From Azolla caroliniana (Eukaryota > Polypodiophyta), in NCBI GenBank assembly GCA_043228905.1, contig JBHGNT010000013.1:19530001-19594000 (forward strand): DNA of 64,000 nt, written 5' to 3'. A model generated the notes under the pieces. The model worked only from the letters and a program-made list of their open reading frames with translations, was not told where the DNA came from and did not search any database. The translations under genes and the position numbers were made by a program. Shown piece after piece: positions 47,990-60,425 of this stretch; position 1 is the stretch's first letter, and each line of letters opens with the position of its first letter.

Positions 47990-50900
47990 ATGCCAGAGCT
48001 GCGCAGCGGGTATAGACCGCCCCCTGTTATTAAAAAACAGAACCTGCCAGTATCTTCTGAGAAACAGAAACAGAAAAGACAGACAGACACAGTAGAGAGA
48101 AACAGGGGAGAGAAACAGCAACAAAAACAGAGACATTGGACCCGTGCAGCAACTGCAGCCAAACAGCTTAAGGATTGCACTGTATTGAAGCATCAAAAGA
48201 ACGTATTAGATCTGAAGGACTGGGTTATTGACGATAATATAGTAGATGCCAAATTAGAACATCCTAATAATAATGTGATTGGTGATACTGTAGCTAAAGA
48301 AGAACAGAATAAGGATCGAACCCAATTGAAGCTCCAAAGGAAGAAGGAAAATACCTTGCCATTGGCTGCAGTGACTAGAGAAACTTCTGAAAACCAAACG
48401 TCAGATCTTAAGTATCAAGTTATCGGTCATACTTTGGTTGATGTAAAAGAGGTTAATGATTGTACTACATTGAAGCAGAAAAAGAAGAAGGAAACTAAAT
48501 CGCCACTGGTGAGAGTGACGAGAGGTTTAGACAGGAATAAGTTAGGGACTGTTTCACCATATCAAGTACGTTTAGAAAAAAAACCATTTAATACCCACAT
48601 TGTAGAGGAGGCTTGTTTAGAGCCAGAAGACAATAGGGAGGTAATGGATGAAGTAAGTGGAGGTAGAGGTGCAGAGAAGGTACCAGGGCTTGATGAAGAA
48701 CAATCTACGGCCCCTCTTCCTGAGAGGGTTAGTTAATATTCATCTTAATTCGTTTCCTTATTGCAATCTTTTGCTGGCCAAAATTTCTTCAAGACAATTT
48801 CTTAACTAAATTTATATGCAACAGGTGCAAGTAGCAGGTTCCCCTGTTTATATACTAGATAGGAAGCTTGGAAAGGGTGGATTTGGACAGGTATATATAG
48901 GTCGGAATCTAAATGGAGGAACTGATAGAACAGGTCCGAAGGCATTGGAGGTAAATATGTTTTTTTTTCCAACAAAGTTCTTTTTTCTGTAACTTGAAAG
49001 TTCTATCACTGAAAATTTTCTATACACAGGTTGCTTTGAAATTTGAACACCGGAATAGTAAAGGTTGCAACTCTGGTCCCCCGTATGAGTGGCAAGTGTA
49101 TAAGTAAGAATTCCATCTCTCAAAAATTTCTCGTCTTGTATTATAGTTCTTCTGGAAATCTTAGCTCCATCTTTGCTTGTAGCAACCTTGGAGGTTGTCA
49201 TGGTGTTCCTCAAGTTCATCATAAAGGAAGACAAGGAGACTATTATATAATGGTATGATGACATTGCAGCCAGTCGTAATTATATCAATCGTCTATAGCG
49301 GTAAACTACATATGATCACTTGTGAGCAGGTCATGGATATGCTGGGTCCAAGTTTATGGGACTTGTGGAATTCTTCTGGACAGGCGTAAGGGCCCCATCA
49401 TCATTGTTTTAAGCAGAAAATATTTACATATTTCTGGCAACACCTTTTTCATAAATGATCCATTGTCTTCAGGATGTCTACTGAGATGGTTGCTTGCATT
49501 GCTGTGGAGGCATTATCCATCTTAGAAAAAATACACAGTAAAGGGTATGATATAAACACTATTTTTGCTCAATGATGCTTTTATTTGAATTGAATCAATT
49601 CTTATGTCAAAATATGTAATGTGAATTTATTTGTAGATTAATCAGGGATGCCATTTTATTTTTCATATTCTTATAAGGTGGACACCAATTTAGGCACTTT
49701 TTAGCAGACCCTTGTGAATGTTAAGAAGCATGTTCCCAGATTCATGCATTTTTATGCTAGAATTAGGAAGCCGGCAATATACAGATAATGCGGCGACTTC
49801 TACAAAAGTAACAAGAGTATGGTTTTCATTGTCTAAATAGAGAAATACCAAAGTTAATGTTAAGATACAAGTTTTATGTTTTCTTTGAGAAATTGAGTAG
49901 CGAAGGATTATTTTATAGGTTAGGTGGAGGGATCCTTCACCTTTGTGCTAAAATTTACATATCGGATACTTGTGTTTGCACATCGCTGCCCTCTCTAGGA
50001 TTCATGTATAATGACTGATATTACGGTGCTGAATGAGTACAGTCAATGATCAAGCATGTTTTGGATTTTTCTCTTCTTTGTGTGGGAGGGCAGAGATCGT
50101 ATTTTGATTTCTTTTACCATCCTCTGGCTTAGAAACTTTAGCTTCTCTCATTGCGTGTGCTCAATGAGTACAATCAATGATCAACCATGTTTTGCCTTCT
50201 TTGAGTGCAAGGATAGAGATCAAATTTTACTTTCTTTTACCATACTCTGGCTTAGAAACTTTTTCTGTCCTCATTGAATACCTTAGGAGATAGGTTTTCT
50301 AACTCTTGATGGTTGTAGTGTCTTTATATCAATACAAGTAAAGATAGATAGATAAATTTTATTATCATCTTCGGAGGTCAAATATGAACTATCAGACAAA
50401 AAATATTGCATTTTCATGTAATACATGTGAAAATGAGTAGCAACTCTCGATGCTCAAGAACTTTATTGATAAAATGTTGCAATTGAGAGTGCATACTGTG
50501 ACGATGAATGAAATTCGTGCAAGGATTCTGTTTGGTCAAAAATGTGTGGAAATTATAGCCGGATGTGACCAAAGACAGCATTATATTGGTTCTGAAACTA
50601 CTGAAATTGGGAGTGCATACTGTGACTATGAGAGAAATTTGTGCAAGGATTGGTTTGGTCAAAGGTGTGTGGAAATCATAGTCAAATGTGATCAAAGATA
50701 GAGCATTATATTGGTTCTCAGACTACTAGACTTGTTTGGGGCAAAATGTGCATAGTTGACTTGTCTTATCACATGTGTGCTTATTTCTTGTCTCACATGG
50801 AAGCAAATGTGGACCAAGTCATATAGACGCAATGGTTCAGATGGCAGGCAACAGGATGGGCTCTAACATTTATCGATACGTGTGGTTTCCCCACTTGGCG

Positions 50901-53808
50901 AAGAATATGGTTTCGTAGCTAGGTGCAGTGCAACACATGTAGTATAATGTGTGAAGCATGAGCCTCCACATTTTTCCTATGTCATGATACATTGGCAATT
51001 CAAAAAGGCCTTATTCATCGACGAATCATTTGATGCATCATGAAGCAAGTGTGTTGCTTCCCAACTTCTAGACCCTTTTTTCATATCTTGTATCCAATTG
51101 GAACACAACTTTTTGCTTTTATGTGTTGTTTGGATATTTTGCTTGCTTCCCATGCGCTTTAGGAAGTTTATGTGAGACTTTTTTGAACCCTTGCATTTAC
51201 TCAACAACCATTAAAGAGAAGATAAAGATGGTTGCATCATAGGGACAAATCTATTGTCGTAGAAATTATTTGATAATTTCATGCATATCAGCAGGCTACA
51301 AACACACAAAATCAGGACAAATGTAGTATATAACATTGAATATACTTTATATTCCTATTGTCTATGATAGATGATAACAGGGAAGTCCAGTGAATCAGTG
51401 AACCAAGCATTTTAGAGCCATGTATCTCAAATTATATTGAGGGCGATAGTTGCTCCATTTCTATGTCCACTATAAGCAGTCGGTGATTCACAAAGTAGTA
51501 TTGTTTCCAACCTATTATTTCGGTCTGGCTATGAACTCTTATCATTATTCCTTGTTTTGTTTTGTTTTCATTTTCCCCCAGGTATGTTCATGGTGATGTT
51601 AAACCAGAAAATCTATTGCTTGGACTTCCTGGATCAGCTGATGAGAAAAAGATTTTCTTGATTGATCTAGGTCTAGGTTAGTGCAATATATTTGCAATCC
51701 TATTTAAATTTTCCGTCATAGATATCACTTCTAATCTGAATTTGTTTTGCAGCAACAAGATGGAGAGATAGCTCCACTGGGCAGCATGTTTTGTATGACC
51801 AAAAGCCTGATGTTTTCAGGTCAAAATTTGCATTCAATTCTTCCAACTTAATCTTTGTTAAGGAGTTTCAACAAATTGCTGGGGAAACTTATTTATTTCT
51901 GCACATGCACATATTTATGTTGCAGAGGAACTGTTCGTTATGCAAGTGTCCATGCTCATTTGGGTCGAACTGGCAGTCGGAGGGATGATCTTGAGTCCTT
52001 AGCATACACTTTAATATTTTTGTTGAGAGGTCGTTTGCCTTGGCAAGGATATCAGGTTCTACTGAATATCTTTTTTTCATTGCTAAATGTCCAGATATCT
52101 AGGGAGTTCTAAATAATAAATTATGTCTATATATCAATCTATTATGTCTTTGTATATGGCATACAATATCCTAGCAATTGTACAGCCCTTACAGATGTCG
52201 AGTGACTTGTATGTTTTTCAGGGTGACAACAAAGGATTTCTAGTCTGTAAGAAAAAGATGTCTACATCACCCGAGATTCTATGCTGTTTTTGTCCACTTC
52301 CTTTCAAGAAATTCCTTGAGGCAGTTGTAAACATGAAGTTTGATGAGGAGCCTAATTATGCAAAACTGGTATCCCTTTTTGATAGTACTATAGGACCAAA
52401 TCCAGCATTAAGACCCATCAACACAGATGGTGCCCAAAAGGTGTGCAGCACCTTTTCTGCTATTTGTCTTGGTTTGAAATTTCAATTACATGCTACCAGC
52501 TAGCTCTTTATCATTAATTTCTTATTATCTACTTGTTTGAATGCCAGATCGGTCAGAAACGTGCGAGGTTAATTCCTGAAGAGGAAGAAGACGATCAGCC
52601 TAGGAAGAAAATTCGCCTAGGGATGCCCTCTACCCAGTGGATTAGTGTGTATAATGCTCATATGCCTATGAAACAAAGGTCAGTAAAGGTCAAGTATTGG
52701 ATGGTATAATGGTTTTTTGATAATAGTGTCTGCTTTCTGCTGATCTTAACTATTGTGGCGCATGTCATATCTACTAGGTATCATTACAATGTTGCTGATA
52801 ATCGGCTAGCTCAACATATTGAGAAGGGCAGTGAAGATGGATTATATATCAGCAGTGTGGCGTCGTGTAATAACCTGTGGGCACTTATAATGGATGCTGG
52901 AACTTCGTTCACAGCCCAAGTCTATGAACTCTCTCCAAACTTCTTACACAAGGTGTTTCATTTTGTCTGAATATATACTCTATTTTAACATTAGGTCCAC
53001 ATGAAATAGCTAAGTTTTACCTGCATTTGAGTATCTGTAGGAGTGGATCATGGAACAGTGGGAGAACAACTATTATATAAGCGCAATTGCAGGAGCTAAT
53101 AATGGCAGTTCATTGGTGGTAATGTCTAAAGGTTAGTAGGTGATGTCATCATGATAACAAAAATGATGGGCATATCTTGTGCTGACAGTGCTGTAACAGG
53201 AACACAATACACTCAACAATCATATAAAGTAAGCGACTCTTTCCCTTTCAAGTGGATCAATAAGAAGTGGAAGGAGGGGTTCTATGTCACTTCTATGGCC
53301 ACTGCTGGAAACCGATGGGGTGTGGTCATGTCACGCAATGCAGGCTTCAGTGACCAGGTGAGTTTAGATGTTTTTTGATACCCCTATGGTTTTGCTAGCT
53401 TTTGAAATCCTGATTAAAAGATGGAATGCCTCCAGTAATGACACATTAGACAAACTAAATCCATCATTATTTCTAGGTGGTGGAACTTGATTTTCTATAT
53501 CCAAGTGAAGGCATCCATCATCGATGGGATAATGGGTATCGGATCACAGCAACTGCTGCAACATGGGACCAGGCAGCTTTCATTTTAAGTGTACCAAAAA
53601 GAAAACCAGTTGATGAGACTCAGGAGACACTCCGAACATCTGCTTTTCCCAGTACTCATGTGAAGGTTGATGCCAACCTGTCCCGTTAGATTTATTTTGT
53701 AACTGAGACTTACCATCTAACAATTAATAATAATTGGCTTTGTTTCAGGAAAAATGGTCAAAGAACCTCTATTTAGCTTCAGTTTGTTATGGGCGAACTG
53801 TTTCATAG
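47990..53808 (+). CDS. PPK/MLK: Casein-kinase-I-like kinase, PPK/MLK (MUT9-like) family
   Basis: Predicted 816-aa Ser/Thr kinase. Exons: 47990-48727, 48825-48950, 49030-49103, 49183-49252, 49330-49385, 49473-49544, 51582-51676, 51753-51819, 51926-52055, 52222-52440, 52548-52678, 52778-52952, 53041-53131, 53200-53357, 53477-53665, 53749-53808; all phases agree. It starts MPELRSG, the family's N-terminal signature. The Gly loop is LGKGGFGQV (261-269), the ATP-site Lys is 292 (VALKFE), the catalytic loop is HGDVKPEN with Asp384 (HGD, not HRD), and the metal motif is DLG (Asp407). After the kinase come a basic cluster (PRKKIRLG) and the long conserved C-terminal region ending VCYGRTVS. Arabidopsis members phosphorylate histone H3T3, CRY2 and PIFs and act in light and circadian signalling. 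The 246-residue region before the kinase is Lys/Gln/Glu-rich and appears longer than usual. Intron 6 is 2 kb. Confidence 0.96.
50028..50283 (+). repeat. 131-bp tandem duplication in PPK/MLK intron 6
   Basis: Copy 1 starts at 50028 and copy 2 at 50159. They share AATGAGTACA.TCAATGATCA, CATGTTTTG, TTCTTTTACCAT.CTCTGG and CTTAGAAACTTT. Divergence is moderate. Confidence 0.8.
50481..50732 (+). repeat. 124-bp tandem duplication in PPK/MLK intron 6
   Basis: Copies begin at 50481 and 50605, both with AATTG.GAGTGCATACTGTG, and continue with TGTGTGGAAAT.ATAG and GCATTATATTGGTTCT. Unrelated in sequence to the duplication about 200 bp upstream. Confidence 0.82.
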
Positions 53809-56800
53809 ACTTTTGTATACAATGAATTATATACATTGCTGAGGAGATATTGAAAGAGCGACCGCACTGTTAACCAACATAGAAAGAAAGTCTTGTAATC
53901 TTTTGTATTTCGAAAGGAACACAATGAAGCTGCTTCAAATGCGCAGCTTGCAGGATTTGTCAAGGCTGGCTTTGTACCCAAAATGTAGGGTCCTTATTTT
54001 GATTTCCAGTGAAGGGCTTTTTTGATGCTCAGCTTAATAGTAGGCATTTGATGGCAAATCCTGTGCTCTGGGGTTTCTGCAGCCTGGATGCGCTTAGCCT
54101 AATACAAATCTTGTGTACTTTGCCAGGTAATCTGGAATGTTACCAAGTTGCAGTTTCTGAATGATTGTTAAGTGTGCAACATCAGTAATATTTTTTGTGG
54201 GTATGTTTGCTGAGCAGCTTTCTAGTTTTCTTTCCTTTTCCATTGAGTTTTTCTTTAGGCTATTTCAAGCGTATATCTTTCTCTCATTTTGTGTGCATGG
54301 AATCTTTGTAGATTGCCTGTGGCTGTGTGCTTTCTTGGTGGTTAGTCTTTTATAATACTTGTCAATGTTTTTTCTGCAGGGCCTTGGTAAGAAGACTCTT
54401 AGTAGAGAGTTTGGATCATCATTTAGGCCTGACATATTTTTTTGCCTTTGTTTTACCTGGTTCTTCCAGTTTATACCGTTTCGTAAAGTATTTCCCCATG
54501 ATTTTCCAGTTTCCCGTCTTCCTTCCGAGTAGTTTTAGTTCTTCCTTAATACTCCCCTACAACACAGACAGACACAAATGCACACATACAGGCGTATATA
54601 ATCTTTTTTTGATCTCCTCTATTTTGTGAAGGATGTGTGTTCCAATTTAGTGTGTCGGCTTTCTTATTGTGTAGGGCACATATTTGGAGACAGTGAGCCG
54701 TTGAGTATTAGCAAAATATTCAGAGTCTTATATCTTATCCAATATACGTTGATATTTCTAAACTCTAAACTTCCTTCAGAAACTATGCAATTTTTTTTTC
54801 TAATTGATAGGCCTAGTTTCTTTACATTGGCGTGTTGGTTTTTTAACTTCAAGCCATTTATATGGGGCTAAACTTGTGAAACTTTTGCAGAGCAATTAAA
54901 AATAAGGTCTAGCATTATGCGCTTTGGGCCACAACTATATAACAATTAACAAATTCAATCCACAGTGTGACCATCGGCATGTTTTCATTCTTCACACAAA
55001 ACTAACGTTCATGTGTTTTGTACTATTTCCTAACCTTGTACTTGTCAACATTTTTGCATTCATCTTTTAGAATATTTGTAATATTAGTGAAAAAAAATCA
55101 TGAAGCATGAAAAAATCCGTACATTTGTGTAATGGTAAAATAAAGTTAAAACAGCTAAAAGCGTTTATTTGATGGAAGTGCAGTAAATGAATGTTAGAAA
55201 TAAGTCCAAGATAGGGCCTAAACACGTGGCCATTGAACTATAATACTAATGCTACCAATTTAGTTGTAACCAACCTTGAACTCATGATACCAACGCTCTA
55301 ACCAAGGTCCAAAAAATGCAGCGAATATTTCTATAAATATCTCCATGGAAATGCATGTGTATGTGATGCATTAGTGAAAATGCCTCATGAATGCAAATAT
55401 TTCAATCTATGCTTGTAATGTTGTCACTAGCTTCCAAACATTAGTTCATGGATTCAATACCATTTTTGTGAAGACCATCTATAGAGAAGTAGTATTGAGG
55501 GTTGGTGTTGGTGAGAGAATACAAACAATCCATGTGGGCATTGGTGTACCTGAGCTTAAATGGATGACATTGATGTTATGAATCACAAACTTTAACATGA
55601 AATCAATTTCGTTGTATTACAAAGATGTTAGCCAACCATCGATGGCAATGGTTTGTGTTGGTAGAAATCATAAACAACCCTTACGAGCATAGGTGTTACT
55701 AGTTTGGATTTGTAACTAAAGCACAAGCTTCAACATTATATAACTTAGGTTGGACCAATAATGTATGCATCCAAAATATTATCTTAAACAAGCAAAAAAC
55801 TATCCCGAACTCTTAGGTCCCATTAAATGGCCATGAAATATGATATAAGCACAAGTTCCATATGGTTTGCCATGTATTTATGTACCTTTGACAAGTAATT
55901 TAATCTCCATTTCATATGGATTGCCTAAAGCTCAACACCGTTCCATGTTTAGGGAGGTATACAATATTGTGTCTTTCTTTTGAACACTTGCCTATTTTCC
56001 TTATGGTCATTCCAACAATACACGTCAACTAGAGATGTCCAACTTTGCAAGCATGATTGTTTATTAGTCCATTTGATTGTGTTGGCTCCTTAACAACAAT
56101 TGCTTAGCTATAATCGACACATATGATGTCACAACAATGTGCATTGTGGAGGCAATAGTAGAGATGATTGCAAATGTATGGAAAAAAATGCAATAGGCAC
56201 ACACAACACCTTGTTCCATTTTATAGATTAATGTCCGAGATGGCTCCTTGGATTATGCATGAATGTTTAAAGCAAAGAATATGATAACATGCTAGAGAGT
56301 TTTCTATATAAAAATAGCAATAGGCATCTACAAAAATTTACAACGTTTCTAATGAATATAGACACGTGAAAGACATTAGATCCAATACCAAGCTAAAGTG
56401 CATCCTTGGAAACCAATGTCAAGGCATAATAGTTGGGGAATCGAGATTTATTGGCATGCAGTACCCAATAGGCATTGTTGCTCATTACACATTGATATAT
56501 CCTACATTACTTTTAGACTTGATTCTAATTCCAAATGTTTAAATAATTGTCTCTACTTGTGGATTGATCAAAGCTCTCTATCGGTAATCTACAACAAATG
56601 AATAGCGGAAGGATATTATCCTTAAAGAAATGAAAGAATTGAGTATGATTTTAGTTTTTTTGTTCTTGTTGAGGCAATCCCCTTTGAGGAGTGACATAAT
56701 CGAACCACCCCAAATTCCAATTATATATGTTGTTTGAGCAATTATATGGGCAATTTGTTCTCCTTTTATCTCATTTGAGTGTTACACAAATAAAATTAGG

Positions 56801-59800
56801 GAATGTAAAGAAAACCTAACTTTATTTTGAAGTTTTCTTGTAAAGAGCAATAACAACAACCTTGCATGGAGATAATAAAGCAAGAAATTCAAAACATGTG
56901 TGAGTAACTTTTGCACACATAATGTACACTAAGAAAAAAACAATGAACTTGATTTATGAATAGGCGTTGTGGCAAAGATGTTGTAGACATAATGTTAGGG
57001 ATTAATTCAGAAGCTAATTTTAATGGTTAAAGTGTAGGGTAAGTGGGAAACTAGTTATCCTAGGATTTGGGACAAACCCATGTGGACCTATGAGACACGG
57101 GAACATGTGATGTTCTAGGAGCCTTACATGTTAGGCTATCTATATAAAGGGGACTAACAACCTCCTTCAGTATAAGTTATAACACCGTGAACCATCATAT
57201 AAAACATCGACTTGGTTTAGCATATGTTTATAAGAATAGGCCGCCTCTTCCTGAGCAATTTAGCATGCTTGCCAAATGTGGTGTTCTACCTCGATCAATG
57301 TTTATCATATATGATGATTGACTTATCGTCGGACCTTAGTCACATAGACTCACTTGATCAAGATATAAGATACATAATAAAAGAGGAACAATGAAAACTT
57401 AACACCAAAATAATTGAGGAGATTGAGCAATAAGCACTCAATAATTAAGAGTTGGAGAGATTAATGATACAATTACCAATATAAATATAAAAGGTTTTCC
57501 CTTAAAAAGATAAGCGTTGATACACTAAATTACAATTGGGGAGAACAAAATAGACATGTGTGTATCAAGTAGACTCCAAGGGGTTCTGTGAGGGCATTGA
57601 ATGCTATTTCACATATAATTTCCACACATGCTTGTTATTCTAATACTTTCATGATAAGCACATCAATTTGCTTGTCTAACTTACATTCCCAAAAATAGTA
57701 GCTCACCAAACTACTTTAGGATTCCTGCTTCACAATAGTTGGATTTACAGATCTAATCTACGTCCTGTTGGATGGGCAACAAAATGCAACGACATTTCTA
57801 TGTAGTAGCTCTAACGTTGTATGTAGTAATAGGTTCATGTATGAAGGTATCAAAGAGGATGGACCATAGAATCAAGTGCTAAATGACCACAATATGGCTA
57901 TAACGAAGAAAGGTAGGATCCAATGAGCGGTAAATTAAGAAGTGTTATAGAAGCGGAGGACAATATTTCACCCCACCGTCAAGTATCAAAAGAAGATGAA
58001 AAAAAAACGGAGTATATATATACTATGAGGATTTATTTAAAGGGATACATGATTGGTCAACAATTTAATGGTGATGAAGATATCTCTTCAGTTTAGTTGT
58101 GTGGATATGTTTTTATATTCATATATATGTATGCATGTGCACATTTGACCAATTTCAATATCCTTGTGTGTGTGTGTGTGAGCGTGCGCGCCTCAACTTT
58201 TGAGTATAAAGGTATAAGTTTCTCCTGCAAATGAATGAATGAGAGCCTCAAATTTGACTATTCCACATAGGGGCAATGGCTCATTTTGAGCATGTTTTAA
58301 CCATTTTCCCTCGATGACATAATTGGCATATGCCGTATTTGTCACACTATCGCATAATAAAGCTAGTTTACAAATAAGCGAAATTTAAGAAGAGTTTTAA
58401 TTTTTTTGGGAAACATTGGCTCTACACCTCATAAATATTCTCAAGTCTACTTTATAATAAAAAAAGGTTTTCCTAGTAAACAACAAATAGTATTGAAGAT
58501 GTAATAAGCATTCACTTTAGGGAATAATAAATAGCTATGATAATATATATACATATAATTAAAAAAAAATGAAAACTCGGATTCCTCTACTTCGAAGTTA
58601 CTTACTACCTTTTGTACGTAGCATGACCAAAGCAACAAACAAATAGGTTTGTTGTTAGAGACTCAACAAAAGGAATGGTATCACCATCGATACACTTACA
58701 CGTAACAAGACATACCTATATCTACGTAGACATGTATGTATATATTATATAAGTAACAAACAATGATGTGGATAGCACAATGTGGTGCACTAACTGCCGT
58801 CCCTATTATCAAATAAAAAACTCAACTTTGTTTCCCAAATGCAATGAACAACCAAACACCCTCTCTTTTTTAGCCCTTTGATATATGGAGCCAAGTTTTC
58901 CCTCCTTCGTGTTTATGCTAAAATAGAGGATTTAAAAGAACTCCTTACAAAAAGAAAGCAATATAGGTAGCATGGCCTAAATTTGACGGGTTAGTATTAA
59001 TGTGTTTTGACGGGCATTTTTTAAATATGCATGTCACATGATATAAGAGTGCAAAAACTAACATGTCATTTGACATACAATTTTTTTAAATGAAAAGCTC
59101 TATATAATGCTACATTGGTATACATTTCATTACTATAAAAAGTAGGCAAAGATACACAAATCACCATAACTACCTCACAAAGATAACAAAATACATAAAA
59201 TAAATATCGTGTTAATGTTTTTTTAAGCCAAAACACAACCAAGATTTGTATCGATAATCATAATTCATTCTTGCAAAGTGGATACAATAATCATCAAACA
59301 AAAAATCATACAAATTGAATACTAAATCATCATATATTATGTAAAACCCAAAAACATAAAAAAATGCTTATCATACCTTGACCCGTCGTACTAAGCACTG
59401 TGCAGTATGTGTCTACTTCAATGATACTATCCTTGTCTCTTTCTCTTCAAACCAAAGGTTAAAACTTAAGTATATCCTTCCAACAAATGTTTGATGTCTC
59501 TTGAGCATTTAAGGATATAACTTCATATAAGTATGTTGTACAAAAACATATAATATATTATTATACACACATCATTGATATAAGTGTGTTGTACAAAAAC
59601 ATATAATATTATTATACACACATCATTTTACATAGTCATGACTCATACATATATTTATATGTGGCATATGTGTGTGAGTCATGAAATGGAAAATAGAATT
59701 TTAGCACGTCATTTGAAATGTATAAAATTTAGGAGCCTTTCACATAAAAATGGAAACTTTACCTCTTCTATGTCACTTGTCGAACATTTTTGTTGGGTGT

Positions 59801-60119
59801 ATGTTTTTGATGGGCCACGTATGATACCTGTCAAATTTTCGACCCAATGGGTAGGGCAAGAACCTCATAAATATGACATTGTTCGGATTTTTTTAAAAGA
59901 GAAACAATGAATGAAATGAACCTTACAAAAAGGTGATTGGACATTCTCTACTTTATGATTGAATGGATGAACAAAGTCTTCCAACATGGCCCATGGAACC
60001 AACCAACAAAAAAGCACATTGTTATAGTTCCTTGCGTTTGTTTGAACTTTTAATTCCGCACATACTTAGGAACACAAACAAGAGGGAGAGAAAGAGATAG
60101 ATAGATAGATAGATAGACA
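53809..60119. other. 3' flank of the kinase, long spacer, PSAT promoter side
   Basis: The first ~200-600 bp likely include the kinase 3' UTR. Beyond it I see AT-rich DNA with no recognisable gene, RNA or named transposon across about 5.5 kb. The last few hundred bases should be the PSAT1 promoter; an ATAG run (about 60096-60116) directly precedes the start codon. Confidence 0.4.
59528..59629 (+). repeat. 53-bp tandem duplication
   Basis: Copies at 59528 and 59581 share GTTGTACAAAAACATATAAT and TTATTATACACACATCATT and differ by a few bases. Confidence 0.85.
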
Positions 60120-60391
60120 ATGCATTCACCCATTGGATCACTTGTAGTGGTGGTGGTGCTAATGCTAGTGGTTTTCTCCGCCTCCAATTTGTCGGTGGCG
60201 GATGCCCTATCTCCTCCTTATCCTCGTCTCAAGCTCTCTGGTATCATCATCCCTGGCTTTGCTTCATCGCAGCTCCGAGCTTGGGCCCATTTGGATTGCC
60301 CCTTCTCCCCATTAGGTTTCAAGCCGCTCGACTTGGTTTGGCTCGATACTAGTAAGGTATACATATATATGTACACCTTCCCCTTTATCCT

Positions 60392-60425
<34 letters not shown>

